Positions 1-5,670 of a stretch of DNA of 5,670 nucleotides are shown piece after piece. The notes beneath the pieces are model-generated. The model saw only the letters and a list, made by a program, of their open reading frames with translations, did not search any database and was not told the origin of the DNA. Source of the stretch: UPXZ01 sp964498765 (GTDB taxonomy: Bacteria > Bacteroidota > Bacteroidia > Bacteroidales > Paludibacteraceae); assembly GCA_964498765.1 (NCBI GenBank), contig CAZCIU010000108.1, forward strand, positions 1 through 5,670, read 5' to 3'. Position 1 is the stretch's first letter, and each line of letters begins with the position of its first letter. The position numbers and the translations under genes are program-made.

Positions 1-14
1 TCCTGGTGGGACAA
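1..14 (+). tRNA. 3' end of a truncated tRNA gene, possibly tRNA-Gln
   Basis: The first bases read as the end of a tRNA: TCCTGG fits T60 and the 3' side of the T stem (C61 to G65), TGGGACA fits acceptor positions 66-72, and the next A fits the discriminator. The CCA tail would not be encoded, since CAT follows. The implied 5' acceptor strand, TGTCCCA, starts with T, which is unusual for tRNAs and typical of bacterial tRNA-Gln; that identity is an inference. Supporting evidence is that an intrinsic terminator begins 8 bases later, yet none of the three forward frames has a stop codon before the hairpin, so the terminated transcript is more likely a structural RNA than an mRNA. The gene body lies outside the window, so this cannot be folded or confirmed here. 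Confidence 0.45.
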
Positions 15-21
15 CATCAAG

Positions 22-53
22 CCGCAATACAGTTATCTGTGTTGCGGTTTTTT
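22..53 (+). terminator. Intrinsic terminator after the tRNA end
   Basis: CCGCAATACAG (22-32) pairs with CTGTGTTGCGG (37-47) around the loop TTAT. This gives an 11-bp stem with a single T-G wobble (28/41), followed directly by six T residues (48-53). The stem has a GC-rich base and sits just after the putative tRNA end, so it most likely ends that transcript. Confidence 0.85.
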
Positions 54-62
54 ATTGTTTGC

Positions 63-81
63 GGGACAAGTGGGGGGACAA
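63..81 (+). repeat. Two imperfect repeats of the tRNA-end heptamer
   Basis: GGGACAA occurs at 63-69 and 75-81, 12 bases apart. The same heptamer is at 8-14, where it forms the acceptor end of the putative tRNA. The second copy has wider similarity (GTGGGGGGACAA at 70-81 against GGTGGGACAA at 5-14). Short copies of a tRNA 3' end just downstream of the gene are what past or potential integration at the tRNA would leave, but they are short, and the G-run makes partial matches easier to obtain by chance. Confidence 0.4.
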
Positions 82-309
82 ATATTATTGTATTTGCTGA
101 ATTAAGATTATTTCCTTTAACAATGGTATGGTATTTGGGAAATCAAATTTATTCAACTTTTTCTCGTTTAGAGTATTATATGAAGTGTAAAATCGCCAAT
201 TAAAAGCTTATAATGAACAAGCTGAAGTTGGATTTGTTTTATTCTTTAAGTGTTTATTTTTTTTTGAATGACTTTAATGGAAGTAAAAAGTCAGATTTTT
301 TTTAGAAAT
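82..309. other. AT-rich intergenic leader without a visible gene
   Basis: About 230 bases of low-GC DNA lie between the repeats and the next gene. I see no convincing coding region: the longest forward frame here is the tail of one that runs back through the terminator and tRNA end. A T9 tract (257-265) preceded by TA, with a TTTG at 233-236 about 18 bases upstream, is a weak promoter candidate for the gene at 310. It would place transcription start near 269, but it does not match TAnnTTTG properly. Confidence 0.4.
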
Positions 310-1500
310 ATGGTTAAGTTATTAAATACACTCGTTTTATTTTTCTTATTTGCTGCCAAGCAAGCTCAAGTGGCGATAATCATGACGAATGAGGTTGATA
401 AATTTGCTGTTGCGCATGCGCCCGAGCAAAATCAAACTTCGGCATCAACTTATAGTTCCAATGTAGTTACCAATGCATATTCAACAATAGAACTTGAAGA
501 AAAGCAATTTGTTCCTGAAATTTTGAAATCAGAAACCAGCCGACTGACTTACAGCGACTTGAATAAATTGGCTCAGGATCCAAAATCAAACTATCTGCAT
601 CCCGAAACCAAAACTCTTTTTCCTTATGATTTAGGTCAGTTTGAGCGTAAGCAAATCATTGCATATCCAAATGATCCGGGAAAATTATTGGCAATTTACA
701 GTGATAAAAGTGGTAAATCATCCATTGTGCTGAGCTTAACTCCCACACAAGATGCAAAAGAAGGTCGCTTGCGTAATGAATATTTGAAAGAAATCAGGAA
801 ACTTTCCAAAGAAGTTGAAAATATCTCGTTGCCCAAACCACAAGTTCTGAAATTTAGGGGAAGAAATTTTTCAAACAACGGAGTTTCCGGGACTTATTAC
901 AATAAAAAAGAAATTGCACAAGTCACTGTGTACGAATGTGGTGCTTGGTTGCTCGGTATGAAAGTGAAAACGCAAGGAGTGGATTCGCTGAATTTTGCAA
1001 AAATGACTGAAGAGCTGACGCAGCAGTTCAATCCATCTCGATATACGGCGCTTAGTCCGCTAAATTTGAAATCAAACGTTGAATTTAACCGTGAGGCGAT
1101 GAAAGATACCGTAATGTCATCTGCATTAGCAAATTCGGCATTCAAAAAAATGAATTGGGCGGCTGATAATGTCGGAGTTCGAGAGCGGCATTCCGGTTTC
1201 CCGGATATTTATCTGAACATGCACATAGCTGCTTTGGAAGAATATATGAGAATCCAGGGACGCAAGAAAAGTTTGAGCAAAAGTGCTGCCGCTTCCGAGT
1301 TTTACAATGATATTTTAGCTCTCAAAAACGCCGATTTTCTCGCCGAATACATTATGGAACAATACGAGGAAGTAATGAACGTGCCACCAAATACGAAGTT
1401 GGATTTTGAAGCATACAGGCAGTGGAAACAAGGAAAAACCATACGCACCAGATTAACGGACAATAGATATACGATTATATATCGAAATCTACCGTACTAA
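310..1500 (+). CDS. Exported protein of unknown function (396 aa)
   Basis: I do not recognise this family. The frame is open from an ATG at 268, but I chose the ATG at 310 because it puts a typical Sec signal at the very N-terminus: one Lys, a hydrophobic core at about residues 4-16, then KQAQ with a possible cut after Ala19 before Gln20. The cut site is imperfect because Lys17 sits at -3, so an uncleaved anchor is possible. There is no lipobox Cys. Residues 20-75 are polar and rich in Ser, Thr and Asn, suggesting a flexible linker. Residues 105-240 alternate short beta-like stretches (for example 126-144 and 202-220) with a charged helix at about 150-170, and contain the protein's only cysteine, Cys210. 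Residues 260-355 look mainly helical, and the C-terminus ends in a short aromatic beta-like stretch (388-396). I see no catalytic motif. It is probably monocistronic, with terminators at 22-53 and 1520-1554, and probably acts in the periplasm or envelope. Confidence 0.8.
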   Translation: MVKLLNTLVLFFLFAAKQAQVAIIMTNEVDKFAVAHAPEQNQTSASTYSSNVVTNAYSTIELEEKQFVPEILKSETSRLTYSDLNKLAQDPKSNYLHPETKTLFPYDLGQFERKQIIAYPNDPGKLLAIYSDKSGKSSIVLSLTPTQDAKEGRLRNEYLKEIRKLSKEVENISLPKPQVLKFRGRNFSNNGVSGTYYNKKEIAQVTVYECGAWLLGMKVKTQGVDSLNFAKMTEELTQQFNPSRYTALSPLNLKSNVEFNREAMKDTVMSSALANSAFKKMNWAADNVGVRERHSGFPDIYLNMHIAALEEYMRIQGRKKSLSKSAAASEFYNDILALKNADFLAEYIMEQYEEVMNVPPNTKLDFEAYRQWKQGKTIRTRLTDNRYTIIYRNLPY

Positions 1501-1519
1501 ACAGATTAAATATATTTTG

Positions 1520-1554
1520 AAAAAGTTTATCGATGAATTTCGATAAACTTTTTT
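1520..1554 (+). terminator. Intrinsic terminator after the unknown exported protein
   Basis: A perfect 13-bp inverted repeat pairs 1520-1532 with 1541-1553 around the 8-base loop ATGAATTT, and the stem closes with CG/CG at the loop. Its 3' arm runs into T6 (1549-1554), and more T follows at 1557-1561. The 5' arm starts with A5, so it could also terminate weakly on the other strand. It isolates the 310-1500 gene from the nucleotidyltransferase unit. Confidence 0.85.
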
Positions 1555-1648
1555 GCTTTTTAAAGTCAAAAAAGTAGGCAATTTGAACAAATACTATGTT
1601 TTCATGCTTTTGTTTTGCTAAATATTATTTTTCGTAAATTTTATTTTA

Positions 1649-1656
1649 TATTTTTG
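1649..1656 (+). promoter_or_regulatory. Bacteroidota-type -7 box for the nucleotidyltransferase-sulfatase unit
   Basis: TATTTTTG matches the Bacteroidota primary sigma-factor -7 consensus TAnnTTTG exactly. It would place transcription start near 1662, about 20 bases before the ATG at 1685. No good -33 TTTG is found 19-21 bases upstream, and the closest TTTG copies (1609-1612, 1614-1617) are too far away. The region is very T-rich, so a chance match is possible. Confidence 0.45.
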
Positions 1657-1684
1657 TGAAAACTACACCTTAAAATAGAAATTG

Positions 1685-2425
1685 ATGAAAGCAATGATTT
1701 TTGCGGCAGGCTTAGGCACGCGCTTAAAGCCACTGACCGATACGATTCCGAAAGCTCTGGTTCCAATTCACGGAAAACCTTTGTTGGAGCATATAATTCT
1801 TAAGTTGAAAACTGCCGGAATTGAAGAAATTATCGTCAATGTGCATCATCATCCCGATATGATTATTGATTTTCTGAATGAGAAAAATAATTTTAATATT
1901 CGGATTGAGATTTCAGATGAGCGTGAAAAACTGCTCGATACCGGTGGTGGAATTAAAAAAGCGTCCTGGTTTTTTGATGATGGTGAGCCGTTTTTGATAC
2001 ATAATGTTGATATACTTTCCAATGTGGATGTGGAGGCTTTATTGAAAAGTCACCAGCAAGCAGATAATCAACTTGTGACTTTGGTAGTGAGTTGGAGAGA
2101 AACGAATCGTTACTTGCTTTTTGATAAAGAAAATAAACTTCACGGTTGGGTGAATGTGAAAACGGGTGAAACAAAACCTACATCAAATATCGCTGTTGAT
2201 GAATTTGAAAAATTTGCTTTTTCCGGAATTCAGATTGTTTCTCCGAAAATTTTTGAATTAATGGAAAGCGAAGGCGATAAATTTCCGATTATCGATTTTT
2301 ATTTGAAAACTTGTAAAAAACACAAAATAACAGGATACGTTCCAGAATTTTTTCACATGATTGATGTCGGGAAAATAGATTCTCTTGAAAAAGCCGAAGA
2401 GCTTGTCATGAGCATGGAATTTTAA
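1685..2425 (+). CDS. MurU-like sugar-1-phosphate nucleotidyltransferase (246 aa)
   Basis: This cytosolic enzyme joins an NTP and a sugar-1-phosphate to make a nucleotide sugar and pyrophosphate. The N-terminus has the NTP-transferase signature: AAGLGTRLKPLT (residues 7-18) for nucleotide phosphates, then PKALVPI (22-28). LDTGGGI (84-90) and FSGI (179-182) resemble the MurNAc-1-phosphate uridylyltransferase MurU of the cell-wall recycling route. The expected metal-binding aspartates are Asp109, in NVD where relatives often have NGD, and Asp227 in IDVG. There is no C-terminal left-handed beta-helix, so it is a short, single-domain enzyme of the MurU/HddC size class. Sugar and base specificity cannot be settled from sequence; a mannose- or heptose-1-phosphate guanylyltransferase is the main alternative. 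The start is the ATG at 1685; a TTG three bases earlier is less likely. The AmgK-type kinase that usually partners MurU is not in the window. The next gene starts 30 bp downstream on the same strand, suggesting co-transcription. Confidence 0.9.
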   Translation: MKAMIFAAGLGTRLKPLTDTIPKALVPIHGKPLLEHIILKLKTAGIEEIIVNVHHHPDMIIDFLNEKNNFNIRIEISDEREKLLDTGGGIKKASWFFDDGEPFLIHNVDILSNVDVEALLKSHQQADNQLVTLVVSWRETNRYLLFDKENKLHGWVNVKTGETKPTSNIAVDEFEKFAFSGIQIVSPKIFELMESEGDKFPIIDFYLKTCKKHKITGYVPEFFHMIDVGKIDSLEKAEELVMSMEF

Positions 2426-2455
2426 TTGCCGTTAATCAATCAAAAAAATTATGCC

Positions 2456-3985
2456 ATGTCAATATCAAAACTTATTCTTCCACTTGCTTTAGCTCCATTC
2501 GTGGCATTGTCGGCGCAAAATCAAGACAAACCAAATATCGTCTTAATTTACGCGGATGATATTGGCTACGGCGATTTGTCGTGCTATGGCGCTACGCGAA
2601 TTCAAACTCCAAACACGGACAATCTGGCTGAAAGCGGCATTCGATTTACCAATGCGCACTCTGCTGCTGCAACCAGCACACCTTCCAGATACGGACTTTT
2701 CACCGGCGAATATCCCTGGCGGAGAAAAGGCACCGGCGTTGCTAATGGTGACGCGGCTTTGGTTATCAAACCCAATCGATACACTTTAGCTAAAATGCTG
2801 CAGGAAGCCGGATATACAACGGCTGCCGTAGGGAAATGGCATTTAGGGCTAAGTGACAAACAAGGAAATCAGAACTGGAATGGCTTGCTTACGCCCGGAC
2901 CGAAGGAAATTGGTTTTGATTATTCGTACATCATGGCTGCCACGGGCGATAGAGTGCCTTGTGTGTATATTGAAAATCAGCGTGTGGTAAATCTTGACCC
3001 GAAAGATCCAATTCAGGTTAGCTACACGAAGAATTTTCCGGGTGAACCTACGGGGAAAGACAATCCGAAGCTGCTTACAAAATTGAAACCGAGCCCCAAT
3101 CACGGTCATAATCAAAGCATTATCAACGGAATTTCCCGAATTGGCTATATGAAAGGCGGAAAATCGGCACTTTGGGTGGATGAAAATATCGCTGATAGTA
3201 TCACAGCTCATGCCGTTCGATTTATTGAACGAAGCAAAGATGAGCCTTTCTTTCTTTATTTTGGAACAAACAGCATCCATGTGCCGCGTTATCCACATAA
3301 ACGATTTGCCGGAAAATCGGGCTTAGGCTTGCGTGGTGATGCAATTCTGGAATTCGACTGGTCGGTTGGCAAAGTAATAAAAGCTTTGGAAAAAGCCGGC
3401 ATTCGGGAGAATACCATTATTATTGTAACCAGTGACAACGGCCCGGTAGTAGATGACGGATACGACGATCAATCAGTAGAAAATCTGAAAAATCATAAGC
3501 CTTGGGGACCATTTCGAGGTGGAAAGTACAGTACTTTTGAAGCTGGAACACGTGTGCCGTTTATTCTGAATTGGCCAAAAAAAGTTTCTTCTCAAAAATC
3601 CAACGCGCTTGTTTCGCAAGTTGATATGTTGGCAACTTTGGCTGAACTGGTGGATGTAGATATTTCTAAAAAAGAACCTTCAGATAGTCAGGCACAATTA
3701 AAATCCTGGCTTGGAAAAGACGAAATAGGTCGTGATTATGTGATTGGTTCCGGTTATTCGCTCACAGTTCTCACCAAAAACTGGAAATACATTGAGCCTA
3801 ATATTGGTGCGGTTTACAATTCTTTGACCAACACCGAGCTTGGAGGTAACCCAAAAGACCAACTTTATGACATGAAGTCCGACCGAGGCGAGTATGAAAA
3901 TGTAGCAGATGAAAATGGTTTAATGCTTCGTTTTATGAAATCTATTTTGGAGGAAGAAAAAGCGAAAGGATTAGGCTTGGATTAG
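2456..3985 (+). CDS. Secreted S1-family sulfatase, Ser-type (509 aa)
   Basis: It hydrolyses a sulfate ester, most likely on a sulfated glycan, in the periplasm or outside the cell. A Sec signal peptide (hydrophobic residues 6-18) ends in ALSA, cut before Gln21. The active-site motif STPSR (74-78) marks Ser74 as the residue converted to formylglycine, so a radical-SAM anaerobic sulfatase-maturating enzyme must be encoded elsewhere. The calcium site is visible as Asp34-Asp35 in YADDIGYGD and Asp327-Asn328 in SDNGP. Other conserved blocks are GKWHLG (126-131), IHVPR (274-278) and FRGGKYSTFEAGTR (353-366); the C-terminal block LYDM...ENVAD (470-485) is typical of arylsulfatase A/GALNS-like enzymes. 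The segment at 216-240 (HGHNQ to ALW) and VDDGYDD (332-338) recall Bacteroides sulfatases that I associate with subfamily S1_15, which includes GalNAc-6-sulfatases; this subfamily call is uncertain. The frame is open back to 2426, but the ATG at 2456 gives the clean signal peptide. It ends with tandem stops TAG-TAA. Confidence 0.95.
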   Translation: MSISKLILPLALAPFVALSAQNQDKPNIVLIYADDIGYGDLSCYGATRIQTPNTDNLAESGIRFTNAHSAAATSTPSRYGLFTGEYPWRRKGTGVANGDAALVIKPNRYTLAKMLQEAGYTTAAVGKWHLGLSDKQGNQNWNGLLTPGPKEIGFDYSYIMAATGDRVPCVYIENQRVVNLDPKDPIQVSYTKNFPGEPTGKDNPKLLTKLKPSPNHGHNQSIINGISRIGYMKGGKSALWVDENIADSITAHAVRFIERSKDEPFFLYFGTNSIHVPRYPHKRFAGKSGLGLRGDAILEFDWSVGKVIKALEKAGIRENTIIIVTSDNGPVVDDGYDDQSVENLKNHKPWGPFRGGKYSTFEAGTRVPFILNWPKKVSSQKSNALVSQVDMLATLAELVDVDISKKEPSDSQAQLKSWLGKDEIGRDYVIGSGYSLTVLTKNWKYIEPNIGAVYNSLTNTELGGNPKDQLYDMKSDRGEYENVADENGLMLRFMKSILEEEKAKGLGLD

Positions 3986-4006
3986 TAAAATTAAATTCAA
4001 ACACAG

Positions 4007-4040
4007 AAAAAATCCCGCAAGTGAAAACTTACGGGATTTT
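4007..4040. terminator. Bidirectional terminator between convergent genes
   Basis: AAAATCCCGCAAGT (4009-4022) faces ACTTACGGGATTTT (4027-4040) around the tetraloop GAAA. Of 14 positions, 13 pair, with one C-A mismatch (4018/4031). The hairpin has T4 on its + strand 3' side, and reading the - strand gives a T6 tract (4012-4007). It lies 23 bp after the sulfatase stop and 24 bp beyond the GH109 stop, so it can serve both genes. Confidence 0.85.
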
Positions 4041-4064
4041 ATTATATCAAGAAATATCAAATTC

Positions 4065-5474
4065 TTATTTAGCAAACGCGTGGCGGTAACCTTTCGTAGT
4101 GTTCCAGTATCCGCGAGTAAAGTCAGGGATTGCAACCGGAGCAGAATTATTTTCCAATGAAATTTCTGTCAGCGGTGCCAAGCAGCTCCACTCAGCCAAG
4201 TCGTACACGTCCATATCCAGTGGAAGTCCATTGCGTAAGCAGTAAATCAAGCGGTAATCCATGATAAAGTCCATGCCGCCGTGACCACCTACTTTTTTGG
4301 CTTGCTCTTCCAATTCGATGTGGATTGGGTGTTTGTATTTTTTCATCAAAGCTTCTCTTACGTCTTTAGAAACGAATGAGTGAGCATTCAGATTTTCGTG
4401 ATTTGGAGTGATTGAAGAATCCAATTGATCACCTTGAACGGCATAGTTTTGAGTTGGATATTTTGAAGCATACCCTTTTGTTCCGGCTACGTTGTAAAGA
4501 CGAGAATATGGTCTTGGAGTAGCTACGTCGTGCTGAATTTGGATTGTTTTACCTTGTTCTGTGCGAATCATAGTCATGGTAAGCTGACCGTTTTTGAAGT
4601 CAGTTACAGTTTCACCACGTTTGTTTTCCAAATAAGCAGGAATGCTTACCGGTTTGCTGTCCATAGCTACCAGGTAATTCATTTTGTCACCACGGTGAAT
4701 GTCAAGTGCTTGACAAGCCGGACCCATGCCGTGAGTTGCGTACACATCGCCGCGGAATTTACGGTTGTAATCCAATCTCCAGTCACCTTCATAAGCGCCC
4801 CAGAAATCTTCCAATTGGTGGATATAAGCACCTTCAGCATAAAGAACTTCACCGAAAACGCCTTTTTGAAGCATATTTAGTGTGGTCAATTCAAAGAAAT
4901 CGTACACGCAATTTTCAAGCATCATGCAGTGTTTTTGAGTTCTTTCAGCGGTGTTGATAATGTCCCAAATTTCGTCCATTGTCATAGCACCCGGAACTTC
5001 TACAGCTACGTGTTTTCCTTGTTCCATGGAATAAATAGCCATTGGAGCGTGACGAACCCAGTCAGTAACAATGTAAATCAAGTCCAAATCATCACGTTTA
5101 ACCATTTCTTTCCAAGCATCTTCGCTACCGGAATAAGCAGCAGCACGTGGGAAACCGTTTCTTTCTAATCTTTTTTGAACATTTTCTACTCTTTCAGGAT
5201 GAAGGTCGCAAAGCGCTTTGATTTCTACACCAGGAATGTGTGTGAAACGCTCTACTGCACCAGGACCACGCATTCCAAGACCGATAAATCCAACGCGTAC
5301 TTTGTCCATTTTTGGAGTTGTAAGTCCCAAAACGTGTTTTTGTCCGGCCGGACGAGTAGGAACTTTTGTTTCGATTGGCTGAACTTTGCCTTTGGCGTCA
5401 GCAAGTTTTTGAGTTGATGTACAAGCTGATAGCGCGAAAACAACAATCAGCATAAGACTTAATACTTTTTTCAT
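4065..5474 (-). CDS. GH109 family glycosidase lipoprotein (alpha-N-acetylgalactosaminidase-like, 469 aa)
   Basis: Family members remove terminal GalNAc (for example from blood-group A or mucin glycans) using a tightly bound NAD that is reduced and reoxidised during catalysis. Residues 59-160 form a Rossmann domain: VGFIGLGMRG (61-70) carries the GxGxxG loop, Asp90 ends the second strand where NAD ribose is usually held, and EVP (159-161) stands where Gfo/Idh/MocA proteins have EKP. The C-terminal domain has ENCVYDFFE (187-195) and THGMGP (247-252), which I recognise as GH109 hallmarks. Length is close to the roughly 440-residue founding enzyme plus leader. The start is the ATG at 5474: it gives signal MKKVLSLMLIVVFALSAC with lipobox LSAC, lipidated at Cys18. 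The frame opens at 5525, but that ATG lies upstream of the -7 promoter box. About 40 linker residues follow Cys18. It acts at the envelope; whether periplasm- or surface-facing cannot be told. The anomer and exact substrate are inferred from the family. Confidence 0.93.
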   Translation of the reverse strand: MKKVLSLMLIVVFALSACTSTQKLADAKGKVQPIETKVPTRPAGQKHVLGLTTPKMDKVRVGFIGLGMRGPGAVERFTHIPGVEIKALCDLHPERVENVQKRLERNGFPRAAAYSGSEDAWKEMVKRDDLDLIYIVTDWVRHAPMAIYSMEQGKHVAVEVPGAMTMDEIWDIINTAERTQKHCMMLENCVYDFFELTTLNMLQKGVFGEVLYAEGAYIHQLEDFWGAYEGDWRLDYNRKFRGDVYATHGMGPACQALDIHRGDKMNYLVAMDSKPVSIPAYLENKRGETVTDFKNGQLTMTMIRTEQGKTIQIQHDVATPRPYSRLYNVAGTKGYASKYPTQNYAVQGDQLDSSITPNHENLNAHSFVSKDVREALMKKYKHPIHIELEEQAKKVGGHGGMDFIMDYRLIYCLRNGLPLDMDVYDLAEWSCLAPLTEISLENNSAPVAIPDFTRGYWNTTKGYRHAFAK

Positions 5475-5512
5475 AGAGATAGAGTTTATTTGAGTTATTT
5501 TTTTTCGAACCG

Positions 5513-5544
5513 CAAAATTAGTCAATTTATAACTAATTTCCTAA
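5513..5544 (-). promoter_or_regulatory. Bacteroidota-type promoter of the GH109 gene
   Basis: Read on the - strand, 5520-5513 is TAATTTTG, an exact TAnnTTTG -7 box. Twenty bases upstream, 5544-5541 reads TTAG, three of four matches to the -33 TTTG. Transcription would start near 5507, leaving a leader of roughly 30 bases, AT-rich and without a Shine-Dalgarno sequence, before the ATG at 5474. This spacing is what the Bacteroidota sigma factor prefers and rules against translation from the ATG at 5525. Confidence 0.6.
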
Positions 5545-5604
5545 GAATAAATTCTTTAAAAGATTTAAATATTGCATGTTAAATTCAAATCAAAGCACTT
5601 AAAT

Positions 5605-5670
5605 TTAACTTTTTATGTTTTCAAAAATGGATTCAATTAAGGGAATAAGGTCTTCTCGTATGTTTTTGGG
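5605..5670 (-). CDS. Possible C-terminal end of an upstream gene (partial, 21 codons)
   Basis: On the - strand one frame is open from the window edge to a TAA at 5607-5605. Its peptide, ending REDLIPLIESIFENIKS, has the alternating pattern of an amphipathic helix, as expected at a protein C-terminus. The other two - strand frames stop sooner. It would lie 130 bp upstream of the GH109 start, in the same direction, but the separate GH109 promoter suggests the two need not be co-transcribed. A + strand frame opening at ATG 5615 also runs off the edge, so the call is uncertain and no function can be given. Confidence 0.35.
   Translation of the reverse strand, partial: PKNIREDLIPLIESIFENIKS

Noticed and set aside
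6..203. A 65-codon forward frame from an ATG at 6
   Set aside because: It runs through the putative tRNA end, a strong terminator hairpin and the repeat heptamers. Its start lies in the tRNA acceptor region, and no promoter precedes it.
268..309. Longer N-terminus for the unknown exported protein from the ATG at 268
   Set aside because: It would add 14 polar residues before the signal peptide, pushing the hydrophobic core away from the N-terminus. The ATG at 310 gives a normal leader.
2426..2455. Sulfatase start at the TTG at 2426, directly after the previous stop codon
   Set aside because: It is a rare start codon and would add ten residues before a complete signal peptide. The ATG at 2456 is the natural start.
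2849..3298. A 149-codon - strand frame inside the sulfatase
   Set aside because: It lies wholly antisense to well-conserved sulfatase motifs, has no promoter or plausible domain, and is a shadow frame.
4530..4880. A 116-codon + strand frame antisense to the GH109 gene
   Set aside because: It overlaps conserved GH109 sequence, including THGMGP, and its peptide looks like no protein I know. It is a shadow frame.
5578..5609. Inverted AT repeat (TTAAATT ... AATTTAA) after the possible partial gene, as a terminator
   Set aside because: It is a seven-pair AT-only stem with a long loop and no clean T tract, which is expected by chance in DNA this AT-rich.
5615..5670. A + strand frame opening at ATG 5615 and running off the window edge
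   Set aside because: Only 18 codons are visible, with no promoter box upstream. The - strand frame over the same bases has a more protein-like pattern, so I kept that one at low confidence.

Overview
The window looks like a piece of a Bacteroidota (probably Bacteroidales) chromosome. The evidence is AT-rich intergenic DNA, no Shine-Dalgarno sequences before the genes, two matches to the Bacteroidota -7 promoter box TAnnTTTG, and a gene set typical of glycan-degrading members: a Ser-type S1 sulfatase and a GH109-type exported lipoprotein. This assignment is inferred from gene content and signals; no marker gene is present.

Layout, left to right. Positions 1-14 look like the last bases of a tRNA gene cut by the window edge, followed at once by a strong intrinsic terminator (22-53) and two imperfect copies of the tRNA-end heptamer GGGACAA (63-81). 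After an AT-rich leader comes a single-gene unit (310-1500, +) encoding an exported protein of unknown function, closed by a 13-bp hairpin terminator (1520-1554). A -7 box at 1649 precedes a two-gene unit on the + strand: a MurU-like sugar-1-phosphate nucleotidyltransferase (1685-2425) and, 30 bp later, a secreted sulfatase (2456-3985). A bidirectional hairpin (4007-4040) separates this unit from a convergent gene on the - strand (4065-5474). That gene encodes a Gfo/Idh/MocA-fold lipoprotein of glycoside hydrolase family 109 and has its own recognisable promoter at 5513-5544. The right edge (5605-5670, -) may hold the last 21 codons of another gene.

How the genes may work together (inference): the sulfatase and the GH109 enzyme are both exported and both belong to families that act on sulfated or GalNAc-containing host glycans such as mucin or glycosaminoglycans. 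The nucleotidyltransferase is cytosolic and would activate a sugar-1-phosphate, possibly a recovered amino sugar such as MurNAc-1-phosphate, so its pairing with a secreted sulfatase is unexpected. No SusC/SusD pair, sigma/anti-sigma pair or sulfatase-maturating enzyme is visible, so this is not a classical complete polysaccharide utilisation locus.

I found no CRISPR array, insertion sequence, toxin-antitoxin pair or other clearly new system. The most worthwhile leads are the export route of the NAD-dependent GH109 lipoprotein, the MurU-like/sulfatase pairing, the unassigned exported protein, and the possible attachment-site remnants at the tRNA end.
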